Shown: one piece after another, positions 49,682-58,012 of the stretch
Numbering within the stretch: the stretch's first letter is position 1
How the letters are laid out: every line of letters starts with the position of its first letter
Assembly (NCBI GenBank): GCA_902762875.1
Contig: CACWPS010000001.1
Span: forward strand, 1 to 64,000
Length of the DNA: 64,000 nt
Direction of reading: 5' to 3'
Source of the DNA: Oscillospiraceae bacterium
GTDB lineage: Bacteria; Bacillota; Clostridia; Oscillospirales; Acutalibacteraceae
The notes under the pieces: model-generated
Told to the model about the DNA's origin: nothing
The model's database searches: none
The model's input: the letters and a program-made list of their open reading frames with translations, nothing else
Program-made: the position numbers and the translations under genes

Positions 49682-50361
49682 TTTTTATCCTCCGTTTCGG
49701 GTTTTTTACCCATAAAGGAGGAAAGGCGGCTGCGCTTGGGGATAAGCCCCTCTGGCAGGTGCGAGGTGTCATTGTAAAAGACAACCTCAGGATTTAAGTT
49801 GTCATCAAACCTTATAAGTGTTACCGCCGTGTTTTCGCTCCAGGGCATTTCCTTGAGTTTTGTGATGTCACCCTTTAAAAGGCGGCATAAAAGACAGCGT
49901 GTAACCCCGCCGTGGGTGGTGCAGGCTACAGCTTTGCCTTTGTTTTCTGCGGCGATTTTTTTAACAGTATTCCAAATGCGCTCGTAAGCGTCCCGCATTT
50001 TTTCGCCGCCCTCGGGAGCAAAATCCTCGGGGTGATTGTCCCAAGCATCGGCAAGACCGGGTATGGAATTAAAAGTTTCCTTAAAGGGCTTACCCTCAAC
50101 AATTCCGCCGTCAAGCTCAATAAGTCCCTTTTCGTCTATCGGCTCTAAGCTTCTGTCGCCTATTACCGCAAGTGCGGTTTTGCGGGCACGGATAAGGGGG
50201 CTTGTGTAGACCTTATCAAGCTTTATATCTTTAAAACGGTTTTTTAAATACTCGAGCTGTTTTTCTCCTGTTTCGCTTATATCAAAATCCGAAGAGCCCT
50301 GAAAAAGTCTCATTACATTGCCCATTGCCTCGCAATGGCGTACCATATATATTTCGGTCAT
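49678..50361 (-). CDS. Histidine phosphatase (phosphoglycerate-mutase-like)
   Basis: 227 residues. The catalytic motif reads MVRHCEAMGN (RHC where most members have RHG), with YTSPLIRARKTA and the second His in CTTHGGVTRC. Substrate unknown; small-molecule phosphatase likely. A C-terminal basic tail (PKRSRLSSFMGKKPE) is unusual. It is coupled to ruvX. Confidence 0.87.
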   Translation of the reverse strand: MTEIYMVRHCEAMGNVMRLFQGSSDFDISETGEKQLEYLKNRFKDIKLDKVYTSPLIRARKTALAVIGDRSLEPIDEKGLIELDGGIVEGKPFKETFNSIPGLADAWDNHPEDFAPEGGEKMRDAYERIWNTVKKIAAENKGKAVACTTHGGVTRCLLCRLLKGDITKLKEMPWSENTAVTLIRFDDNLNPEVVFYNDTSHLPEGLIPKRSRLSSFMGKKPETEDKK

Positions 50362-50439
50362 TTTTTGTCTCCGTTCATTGTTTTTATCATATTATATCAC
50401 AATAATTACATAAAGCGCAAGAGCGGAGTATTTTTTATA

Positions 50440-51420
50440 CTAAATCGTAACCTCGTTTTTAAGCTCCTCACCGTTAAAATAGGCGCTTAAATTTTCCAGT
50501 GTGGTTTCGGCGATGCCGTCGAGCGCCTCACGGGTTAAAAACGCCTGATGCGAGGTTACTATTACATTAGGCATTGATATTATTGTCGAGAGGGTGTCGT
50601 CGGGGATAATTTCGTCGGAGTAATCCTCGAAAAACAGGGCGGTTTCTTCCTCGTAAACATCAAGCCCCGCCGCCCCGATTTTACCTGATTTAAGCCCATC
50701 TATAAGGGCGGCGGTATCTATAAGCTGACCTCTGGAGGTGTTGATTATATAAGCACCGTCTTTCATTTTTTCAATGGTTTTATCACTTATTAAATGGTGG
50801 TTTTCTTTTGTTAAGGGACAATGCAGGGATATTATATCGCTTTGGGCCAGAAGCTTGTCAAGGGAGACATATTTTCCACCGAATTCCTTATTTTCATACG
50901 GGTCAAAGCCTAAAATATTCATACCGAAGCCCGCACACACATCTGCAAAGCACCGACCGATTTTTCCCGTACCGATAATACCTACCGTCTTACCTCTAAG
51001 GTCAAAGCCTATAAGCCCCTCAAGGGAAAAATTGTGGTCACGGGTTCTTATATATGCTCTGTGTAGCTTGCGGTTAAGGGTTAGAATAAGCCCCATTGCG
51101 TGCTCTGCCACAGAGTAAGGCGAGTAGGCGGGTACCCTTAAAATTTTAACCCTGCCTGCGGCGGCCTTGAGGTCAACATTGTTGTAGCCGGCGCACCGCA
51201 TTGCGATAACCCCCACACCGTACTCCGAAAGCTTATCTATTACCTGTTTGTCAATGGTATCGTTTACAAAGGCGCACACACCGTCACAGCATGCCGCCAT
51301 ACTGACTGTGTCGGCATTAAGCTTATTTTCAAAATAACGGATATTAATTTCATCATTTGCAAAGCGGGAAAAGCTTTCTTTATCGTATGCTTTTGCATCA
51401 AAAAAGGCGATTGTTTTCAT
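50440..51420 (-). CDS. ldhA: D-2-hydroxyacid dehydrogenase (D-lactate dehydrogenase-like)
   Basis: 326 residues from ATG 51420 (MKTIAFFDAKAYDKESFSRF) behind GGAGTG. NAD-binding motif GIIGTGKIGRCFAD, catalytic Arg in INTSRGQLIDTAAL, Glu in LDVYEEE and His in VTSHQAFLT. It probably reduces pyruvate to D-lactate in fermentation. The frame extends upstream to 51483 but without a ribosome binding site. Confidence 0.88.
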   Translation of the reverse strand: MKTIAFFDAKAYDKESFSRFANDEINIRYFENKLNADTVSMAACCDGVCAFVNDTIDKQVIDKLSEYGVGVIAMRCAGYNNVDLKAAAGRVKILRVPAYSPYSVAEHAMGLILTLNRKLHRAYIRTRDHNFSLEGLIGFDLRGKTVGIIGTGKIGRCFADVCAGFGMNILGFDPYENKEFGGKYVSLDKLLAQSDIISLHCPLTKENHHLISDKTIEKMKDGAYIINTSRGQLIDTAALIDGLKSGKIGAAGLDVYEEETALFFEDYSDEIIPDDTLSTIISMPNVIVTSHQAFLTREALDGIAETTLENLSAYFNGEELKNEVTI

Positions 51421-51483
51421 AAAAACACTCCAATTAACTAAAATTATTAATATTGTTTGTAAAAATAATGTCAATATGCGCAC

Positions 51484-51512
51484 TTGTTTATTTATGATAA
51501 ATTATGTATAAT
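51484..51512 (+). promoter_or_regulatory. Promoter of the PTS permease gene
   Basis: TTGTTT (51484-51489), a 17-bp spacer and TATAAT (51507-51512), 35 bp before the ATG. Confidence 0.6.
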
Positions 51513-51547
51513 AGCATACAAGAATAGTTTTCCAAGGAGGAAGGAAA

Positions 51548-52597
51548 ATGAAAAAGTATTTGAACAGGCTTTTCATTGACGGATTGTCGGGTATGGCGTA
51601 CGGGCTTTTTTCAACCCTTATAATCGGCACGATAATCTGCCAAATAGGAAAGCTGGCAGGCGCAAATGTGGTGGGGGAATACCTCACCGCAATGGGCAAT
51701 GTTGCCAAAACCCTTACGGGTGCGGGAATAGGCGTAGGCGTTGCCTGTAAGCTTAAAGCCGCCCCCCTTACCACCGTTGCGGCGGCGGTTGCGGGTATGA
51801 TAGGCGCATTCCCGAAACTCACGCAAGAGGCATTCACCGTGGGTGCCCCCGGTGAGCCGTTGGGTGCCTTTATAGCGGCGTATGTTGCTATAGAAATCGG
51901 TGCATTGGTTGCGGGGAAAACCAAGGTGGATATAATAGTAACACCTATTTGCTGTATCTTAACGGGTGCTACGGCGGGCTATTTTGTAGGTCCCTACATA
52001 TCTGCGGCCATGAAGTGGGTAGGCTCGCTTGTAAACATAAATGTTGAAAACAGCCCGATTATAGGCGGTATTGTGGTTTCGGTTGTTATGGGTATACTCT
52101 TAACCCTGCCTATTTCTTCTGCGGCAATCGGCATTTCAATGGGGCTTACAGGCCTTGCGGCGGGAGCGGCTACTATAGGCTGTTGCTGTAATATGGTGGG
52201 CTTTGCGGTTATTAGCTACCGTGAAAACAAGGTGGGCGGACTTATTGCTCAGGGTATAGGTACTTCAATGCTGCAAATACCTAATATTGTACGCAATCCC
52301 CTTATTTGGCTGCCCTCAATTATTTCAAGTGCGATTTTAGGGCCTATTTCTTCGGCAGTGCTTAAAATGGTAAGCAACCCTGTGGGCTCGGGTATGGGCT
52401 CGGCAGGACTTGTGGGTCAGTTTATGAGCTATGACAGTATGGTGGCGGCGGGCTTCTCTCCCGCAGTTACAATGCTTGAAATAATCTTAATGCAGTTTGT
52501 ACTGCCTGCGGCTATCTGCCTTGGTATTTCCGAGGGTATGAGAAAAATTAAGCTAATAAAGCCCGGTGACCTTAAGCTGGAGTCCTCAAATGCGTAA
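51548..52597 (+). CDS. PTS IIC-like membrane permease
   Basis: 349 residues and about nine to ten membrane segments (LFSTLIIGTIICQIGKLAGA, GIGVGVACKL, GMIGAFPKLTQEA). The sequence matches the PTS_EIIC_2 family. No EIIA or EIIB gene is nearby, so the substrate and whether it phosphorylates are open. ATG follows CAAGGAGGAAGGAAA. It overlaps nth by eight bases. Confidence 0.85.
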   Translation: MKKYLNRLFIDGLSGMAYGLFSTLIIGTIICQIGKLAGANVVGEYLTAMGNVAKTLTGAGIGVGVACKLKAAPLTTVAAAVAGMIGAFPKLTQEAFTVGAPGEPLGAFIAAYVAIEIGALVAGKTKVDIIVTPICCILTGATAGYFVGPYISAAMKWVGSLVNINVENSPIIGGIVVSVVMGILLTLPISSAAIGISMGLTGLAAGAATIGCCCNMVGFAVISYRENKVGGLIAQGIGTSMLQIPNIVRNPLIWLPSIISSAILGPISSAVLKMVSNPVGSGMGSAGLVGQFMSYDSMVAAGFSPAVTMLEIILMQFVLPAAICLGISEGMRKIKLIKPGDLKLESSNA

Positions 52598-53216
52598 GAA
52601 AGAAAGAGCTGAAAAAGCGGTCGAAGGACTTGAAAAGCTTTACCCCGATGCTATTTGCTCCCTTACCTATGATGATGCCTTTCAGTTACTTATAGCAACA
52701 AGGCTTTCGGCACAATGCACCGATAAGCGGGTGAATATGGTAACTCCCGCACTTTTTGCCGAGTTTCCTAATGCTAAGAGTATGGGCGAAGCCCCGCTTT
52801 CACGGGTTGAGGAGCTAATTAGAACCTGCGGACTTTATAAAACAAAGGCCAAGGACTTAGTAGCGATAGGCAAGGAAATAACCGAACGCTTCGGCGGTAA
52901 GGTTCCCGATACTATTGAGGAGCTTACAACCCTGCCGGGGATAGGCAGAAAAACCGCAAACCTTGTGTGCGGGGATATTTACGGCAAGCCCGCAGTTGTG
53001 ACCGACACGCATTTTATAAGGCTTTGCAACAGATTAGGGCTTGTGGAAACCACTAATCCGCTATCGGTTGAAAAGCAGATGAGAAAGCTTTTACCGCCCG
53101 AAAAATCAAACGATTTCTGCCACAGAACGGTTTTGTTCGGCAGAGATGTTTGCACGGCGAGAAAGGCGCATTGTGAAGCTTGCGTGCTTTCCGATATTTG
53201 TCCAAAAAAGATTTAG
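52590..53216 (+). CDS. nth: Endonuclease III
   Basis: 208 residues from ATG 52590 (MRKKERAEKAVEGLEKLYPD). Helix-hairpin-helix TLPGIGRKTANLV holds the catalytic Lys, VTDTHFIRL the catalytic Asp, and the iron-sulfur cluster is C-x6-C-x2-C-x5-C (CTARKAHCEACVLSDIC). It removes oxidised pyrimidines from DNA. The start lies inside the permease gene. Confidence 0.94.
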   Translation: MRKKERAEKAVEGLEKLYPDAICSLTYDDAFQLLIATRLSAQCTDKRVNMVTPALFAEFPNAKSMGEAPLSRVEELIRTCGLYKTKAKDLVAIGKEITERFGGKVPDTIEELTTLPGIGRKTANLVCGDIYGKPAVVTDTHFIRLCNRLGLVETTNPLSVEKQMRKLLPPEKSNDFCHRTVLFGRDVCTARKAHCEACVLSDICPKKI

Positions 53217-53230
53217 TAAGTGGTGATAAA

Positions 53231-54070
53231 ATGTCACAAAAAAGAGCCGCCGCAATACACGATATTTCCTGTTTTGGCAAGTGCTCCCTTACGGTCGCTT
53301 TGCCGATAATTTCGGCGGCGGGGGTTGAAACTGCGGTTATTCCGACCGCTGTTTTATCCACCCACACGGGCGGCTTTAAGGATTATACCTTTAGGGATTT
53401 GTCGGAGGATATTGTGCCCATAGCACGGCATTGGAAAAGCGAAAATATTACGGTTGACGCAGTTTATTCGGGATATCTTTGCTCAAAGTACCAAATTTAT
53501 CTCGTCATGGAGGCGGCGCACCTTATAAGCCGTGAGGATACCAAGTTTATCTGTGACCCCGTAATGGGGGATAACGGAAGACTTTACAGCAGTTTTGAAG
53601 AGGATTTCCCTAAATATATGTTAAAGCTGTGTACTGCGGCGGATATTATAACCCCAAACATCACCGAGGCGGCGCTTATGCTGGGTATTGATTATAAAGA
53701 ACCGCCCTATACGGAGGATTACATTAATATTCTGCTTGAGGGTCTGTACCTTAAAACCCATTCAAGTATTGTGCTTACAGGTGTCTGCTTTGACGAAAGA
53801 AAAATCGGAGCGGCGGTGTATGACGGGGAAAACAAGGCTTATGTTTTTTCGGAAAGAATAGATGCAACATACCACGGAACGGGGGATATTTTTACTTCCG
53901 CACTTACTGCGGCATTGCTACAAGACAGAAGCCTTAAGGCGGCGGCACAGATAGCGGCGAATTTCACCTGTGCTTGCATTAAAAAGACTATGGAAACAAA
54001 GTCGGACAGGCGTTACGGCGTAAATTTTGAATCCCAGATACCTAATCTTATTAAATATTTGGAGCTTTAA
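53231..54070 (+). CDS. pdxY: Pyridoxamine/pyridoxal kinase
   Basis: 279 residues from ATG 53231 (MSQKRAAAIHDISCFGKCSL) behind GTGGTGAT. PfkB/ribokinase-fold motifs: AAGVETAVIPTAVLSTHTGG, FICDPVMGDNGRLYSS, ITPNITEAALMLG and the catalytic GTGDIFTSAL. It phosphorylates vitamin B6 vitamers to give PLP. It lies between nth and tcdA with no room for a promoter, so probably one transcript. Confidence 0.9.
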   Translation: MSQKRAAAIHDISCFGKCSLTVALPIISAAGVETAVIPTAVLSTHTGGFKDYTFRDLSEDIVPIARHWKSENITVDAVYSGYLCSKYQIYLVMEAAHLISREDTKFICDPVMGDNGRLYSSFEEDFPKYMLKLCTAADIITPNITEAALMLGIDYKEPPYTEDYINILLEGLYLKTHSSIVLTGVCFDERKIGAAVYDGENKAYVFSERIDATYHGTGDIFTSALTAALLQDRSLKAAAQIAANFTCACIKKTMETKSDRRYGVNFESQIPNLIKYLEL

Positions 54071-54781
54071 ATGAAAGAGGAATATTTAAGAACTGCCGCT
54101 CTTATAGGCGAAGAAAATTTAAATAAGCTTAAAAATTCGACGGTAGCGGTTTTCGGGCTCGGCGGTGTGGGCTCCTATGCCGCTGAGGCTTTGGTGCGCT
54201 CGGGAATAGGCACGGTTTATATTTATGACAGCGATAAAGTTGCAAAAAGCAATATAAACCGCCAGTTAATTGCCCTTTCTTCAACTGTGGGAATGGATAA
54301 AACTAAGGCGGAGGCTTTAAGGCTTAAGGACATTAATCCTGACTGCAATATAATTGAAAAGTGGGAGTTTGTAACACCCGAAAGCAGTATTCCCTTTGAA
54401 AGCTTTGATTTTATAATTGATGCTGTTGATAATGTGACGGCAAAGCTTTTTTTGGCAGTCGAGGCTGAAAAACGGGGTGTGCCCATTATAAGCGTTATGG
54501 GAACGGGCAATAAGCTTGACCCCGCACGACTTAAAATCACCGATATTTATAAAACAAGCGTCTGCCCCCTTGCAAGGGTAATGCGGTACGAGCTTAAAAA
54601 GCGGGGGGTTAAAAAGCTGACTGTTGTATGGAGCGACGAAACCCCCATAAAGCCCGCAGACTGCGGCGAATACCGTGACACAGGGCGAATACCACCTGCA
54701 AGTATGGCTACGGTGCCGGGGTGTGCGGGGCTGTATGCCGCATCATATGTAATAAGAAAATTGACAGTCGGTATCAAATAG
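54071..54781 (+). CDS. tcdA: tRNA threonylcarbamoyladenosine dehydratase
   Basis: 236 residues with an E1/ThiF fold: VAVFGLGGVGSYAAEALVRS, DSDKVAKSNINRQLIAL, FIIDAVDNVTAKLFL and the closing VPGCAGLYAASYVIRKL. TcdA cyclises t6A in tRNA. The ATG follows the pdxY stop directly. Confidence 0.92.
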   Translation: MKEEYLRTAALIGEENLNKLKNSTVAVFGLGGVGSYAAEALVRSGIGTVYIYDSDKVAKSNINRQLIALSSTVGMDKTKAEALRLKDINPDCNIIEKWEFVTPESSIPFESFDFIIDAVDNVTAKLFLAVEAEKRGVPIISVMGTGNKLDPARLKITDIYKTSVCPLARVMRYELKKRGVKKLTVVWSDETPIKPADCGEYRDTGRIPPASMATVPGCAGLYAASYVIRKLTVGIK

Positions 54782-55258
54782 AAGTAAACGGCATATTCGC
54801 CTTTGCAGTTTTTAACAGCGGGACAAAAGAGGTATACTTAGCAAGGGGCAGGTTCGGTATAAAACCGCTTTTCTATGCCCTTTGCCGACCACAGAATACT
54901 TGAATATGTATTTAATGTGCCCTGGGAAATAAAGTTTGAAAACGGGGTTGAAAAGGCACTGCTTAGAAATGCTATGAAGGATTATCTGCCCGAAAAGGTA
55001 TTTTCAAGAAAGAAAAGCCCGTACCCCAAAACACAGAACCCTGCATACGAAAGGGCTGTGATGAATGGAGTACGGGAAAGACTACGGGACAACAATTCAG
55101 TTTTGCACAGTATTCTAAATGTTAGGGAATTTGATAGCTTTATAAGCGGTGAAAACGAAACCTGGTTCGGTCAGCTTATGGCAAGGCCCCAATTACTTGC
55201 TTGGCTTATACAGCTTGACTATTGGGCTGACGCATATAATGTGAACTTTTCATTTTAA
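54779..55258 (+). pseudogene. asnB: Asparagine synthetase (asnB), internally deleted
   Basis: Two pieces of a glutamine-hydrolysing asparagine synthetase remain. The first reads NGIFAFAVFNSGTKEVYLA, RGRFGIKPLFYA, from the glutaminase half. The second starts at about 54875 in another frame with MPFADHRILEYVFNVPWEIK and continues to the normal C-terminus. The N-terminal catalytic Cys, the rest of the glutaminase and nearly all of the ATP domain are gone. The junction is near 54880 (TTCTATG / CCCTTTGCC). Confidence 0.85.
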
Positions 55259-55260
55259 GG

Positions 55261-57876
55261 CTATTCACTTCTGAGTGCCTTTACAGGGTCACGCTTGGCG
55301 GCAAGCTTAGAGGGGAAGAGACCTGCAATAAATGTAAGCAGCATACTGATTACCACAAGGGCAATTCCGCCCTCAATAGGCAGAGCCGCAAGGCCTGAAA
55401 TATCGGTCAACACGGTGATTATTGCGTTTGCGGGAATGAGAAGCAATAGGGTTATGCCGATACCTATTGCACCCGCAACGAAGCCTACAATAAGTGTTTC
55501 GGCATTGAAAACTCTCGAAACATCACGCTTTGAAGCTCCCATAGCACGCAGTATTCCGATTTCCTTGGTACGCTCAAGAACAGAAATATAGGTTATAATT
55601 CCTATCATAATTGAAGAAACAACAAGGGAAATGCTTACAAAGGCGATTAAAATATAGCTTATTGCGTTAATTATTGTGGTGACTGAGGAAAGCATAAGAC
55701 CTATATAATCGGTATAGGTTATTTTGTTTTGGTCTTCGGCTTTATTATTGTAATCGGTAATAAGGTCGGAGACCGTTTCCTTTGCCTCAAAGTCCTTGGG
55801 GTAAATATTAATTGCAGAGGGCTCGTCTAAGTCCGAAACCCCCATAAGGCTTAAATTGCCATCAAAGGTTGCCGAGCTGTCCTCGGTTTCGATAGCAGAC
55901 TTAAAACGCTCTACAATCTGCTCGTCGCTCATATTAGAGGCCTTCATCTGCCCGATATAGGCGTTGTATTCAGCCTGCTTATCCTCGGGTAGGGTGGTGA
56001 TGTAAGCAATTAAGCCGTCATAGGTCATATTCTCGGTGTTACTCTCAAAGGGACGGCCCGTAAAAATGTTTTTATCGGAATTTTCTTTTTGCTCCTTTAC
56101 AATTTCGCTGTCATTAACCTTGCTTATAAGGTGCTCCATAAGGTCGCTTCGATAGCCTACAAAACCGCTGGTGGCATCTGTAACCGATTCCTCAGACGGG
56201 CGGATAATTCCCACAACGGTTATATCCTCAGCATTTTGGAGCTTAGACTGAACATAAAGCTCGTCGCTTGTCTTATCGGTCCAGGTGCCGTCGGCATTTT
56301 TCTCAAAATAATCTGTGTTGCAAAGAAGCTTGAATTTTAAGCTTAAAATATCGTCATAGGAGTAGGAGACTTCCTCGGTTGCCTCAATTTTTTCACCTGC
56401 CTGTGCCTTTTTCATCATTTCCTCAAGCTCGGCAGAGTCCTTAAGTCCCAATGAATAAAGGGTATAGTCGCTTATACGGTTATTTTTATCCACCACAAGG
56501 ACGATTTCGTTATAATTCTCCGGCATATGTCCCGCCACAACATCATATTGTTTTTCAAGGAGCTCTGTGTTATCGAACAGCCTGTTCCAGACCTCGGTGT
56601 TTCTGAAAGCAGACATCGGGGTTACCTTAGCGGAGTTCTCAGACGAGCTGCCCCCGAAAAGGGTGGAGAGCACGGTGTTGGGATTTACACGCTTTCCGTC
56701 CTCGGTGTAAATATTCATAATTGTGGAGTACTGATACTCAATCTCGCTTGAATTTTCCTTAAACTCGGGAGTTTCCTCAATATGCTTTTTGAGGAGAGAC
56801 AGATTGTTTGAGGACAGACCGTTTACCATTGTAGACATCATATCGGTCATAATATTGTTGCTGTAAATCCTATCGGGCTCTTTTTCGGACTCTGCTGCTT
56901 CCTTTGACTCGTTCATAAGGTCGGAAACAAGGTTGCTTATATCCATACCCGTCTGCTCTATTGTGATGGGATAGCTTGAGAGGGTTTCCTCCTCAACACT
57001 TGCTATATAGGCGTTTACTCCGCTTGAAAGTGAGAGTATAAGGGCGATGCCTATAATACCTATCGAGCCCGCAAAGGCGGTTAAAAAGGTTCTTGCCTTT
57101 TTGGTCATGAGGTTGTTAAGGCTAAGTGAGAGGGCTGTGAAAAAGGACATTGAGGGACGCTTTTGGTTACCCTCGTCTTTATACTGCTCATTTTCAGATG
57201 TATAAGGCATAGTGTCGTCAATTATATTTCCGTCAAGCAGTCTTACAATACGGGTGGAGTACTCCTTTGCAAGCTCGGGGTTGTGGGTTACCATTATTAC
57301 AAGACGATCCTTGGCAATTTCCTTTAAAAGGTCCATTATCTGTAACGAGGTTTCGCTGTCAAGGGCACCTGTGGGCTCGTCTGCAAGGAGTATTTCGGGA
57401 TTGTTTACAAGGGCACGGGCAATAGCCACACGCTGCATCTGACCGCCCGACATCTCGTTGGGCTTTTTGCTTAACTGGTCGCCGAGGCCAACCTTTTCAA
57501 GGGATTCTTTAGCCCGCTTTCTGCGTTCTGCCTTAGATACGCCCGAAAGGGTAAGCGCAAGCTCAACATTGGATAAAACACTCTGGTGGGGAATAAGATT
57601 GTAGCTTTGGAAAATAAATCCTACAGAATGGTTGCGGTAATTATCCCAATCCCTATCCTTAAAGGTTTTTGTGGATTTGCCGCTGATAATTAAGTCGCCG
57701 TCGGTATAGTTATCAAGACCGCCGATAATGTTTAAAAGGGTGGTCTTTCCGCAACCCGACTGACCGAGAATTGAGACAAACTCATTCTTACGAAACTCAA
57801 TGCTTACGCCCTTAAGCGCATGTACGGTTGTGTCGCCGGTTACATAATCTTTTTTAATATTTTCAAGCTTTAACAT
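55261..57876 (-). CDS. MacB-like ABC transporter, ATPase fused to FtsX-type permease
   Basis: 871 residues. The ABC domain comes first: Walker A GQSGCGKTTLLN, signature EMSGGQMQRVAIARAL, Walker B EILLADEPTGALD. A membrane helix follows (about 265-290), then a very large extracytoplasmic domain (about 290-745) and three C-terminal membrane helices with the FtsX pattern (LERTKEIGILRAMGASKRDV). MacB-type proteins couple ATP use to work outside the membrane, such as peptide or lipoprotein export. It may serve in antimicrobial-peptide resistance. It is divergent from the PBP gene. Confidence 0.88.
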   Translation of the reverse strand: MLKLENIKKDYVTGDTTVHALKGVSIEFRKNEFVSILGQSGCGKTTLLNIIGGLDNYTDGDLIISGKSTKTFKDRDWDNYRNHSVGFIFQSYNLIPHQSVLSNVELALTLSGVSKAERRKRAKESLEKVGLGDQLSKKPNEMSGGQMQRVAIARALVNNPEILLADEPTGALDSETSLQIMDLLKEIAKDRLVIMVTHNPELAKEYSTRIVRLLDGNIIDDTMPYTSENEQYKDEGNQKRPSMSFFTALSLSLNNLMTKKARTFLTAFAGSIGIIGIALILSLSSGVNAYIASVEEETLSSYPITIEQTGMDISNLVSDLMNESKEAAESEKEPDRIYSNNIMTDMMSTMVNGLSSNNLSLLKKHIEETPEFKENSSEIEYQYSTIMNIYTEDGKRVNPNTVLSTLFGGSSSENSAKVTPMSAFRNTEVWNRLFDNTELLEKQYDVVAGHMPENYNEIVLVVDKNNRISDYTLYSLGLKDSAELEEMMKKAQAGEKIEATEEVSYSYDDILSLKFKLLCNTDYFEKNADGTWTDKTSDELYVQSKLQNAEDITVVGIIRPSEESVTDATSGFVGYRSDLMEHLISKVNDSEIVKEQKENSDKNIFTGRPFESNTENMTYDGLIAYITTLPEDKQAEYNAYIGQMKASNMSDEQIVERFKSAIETEDSSATFDGNLSLMGVSDLDEPSAINIYPKDFEAKETVSDLITDYNNKAEDQNKITYTDYIGLMLSSVTTIINAISYILIAFVSISLVVSSIMIGIITYISVLERTKEIGILRAMGASKRDVSRVFNAETLIVGFVAGAIGIGITLLLLIPANAIITVLTDISGLAALPIEGGIALVVISMLLTFIAGLFPSKLAAKRDPVKALRSE

Positions 57877-57949
57877 ACTTCATCACTCCGTTCGGCTGTA
57901 AAAATTATACTTTTAATTTTTAAATAAAGTGTGAATGTATAAAAAATAT

Positions 57950-57978
57950 TTGATAAATAACAGTATTGGTGTTATAAT
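57950..57978 (+). promoter_or_regulatory. Promoter of the PBP gene
   Basis: TTGATA (57950-57955), a 17-bp spacer and TATAAT (57973-57978), 35 bp before the ATG. Confidence 0.65.
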
Positions 57979-58012
57979 TTCATGTATATAACTTTGCGAA
58001 AGGTCAGGTATA

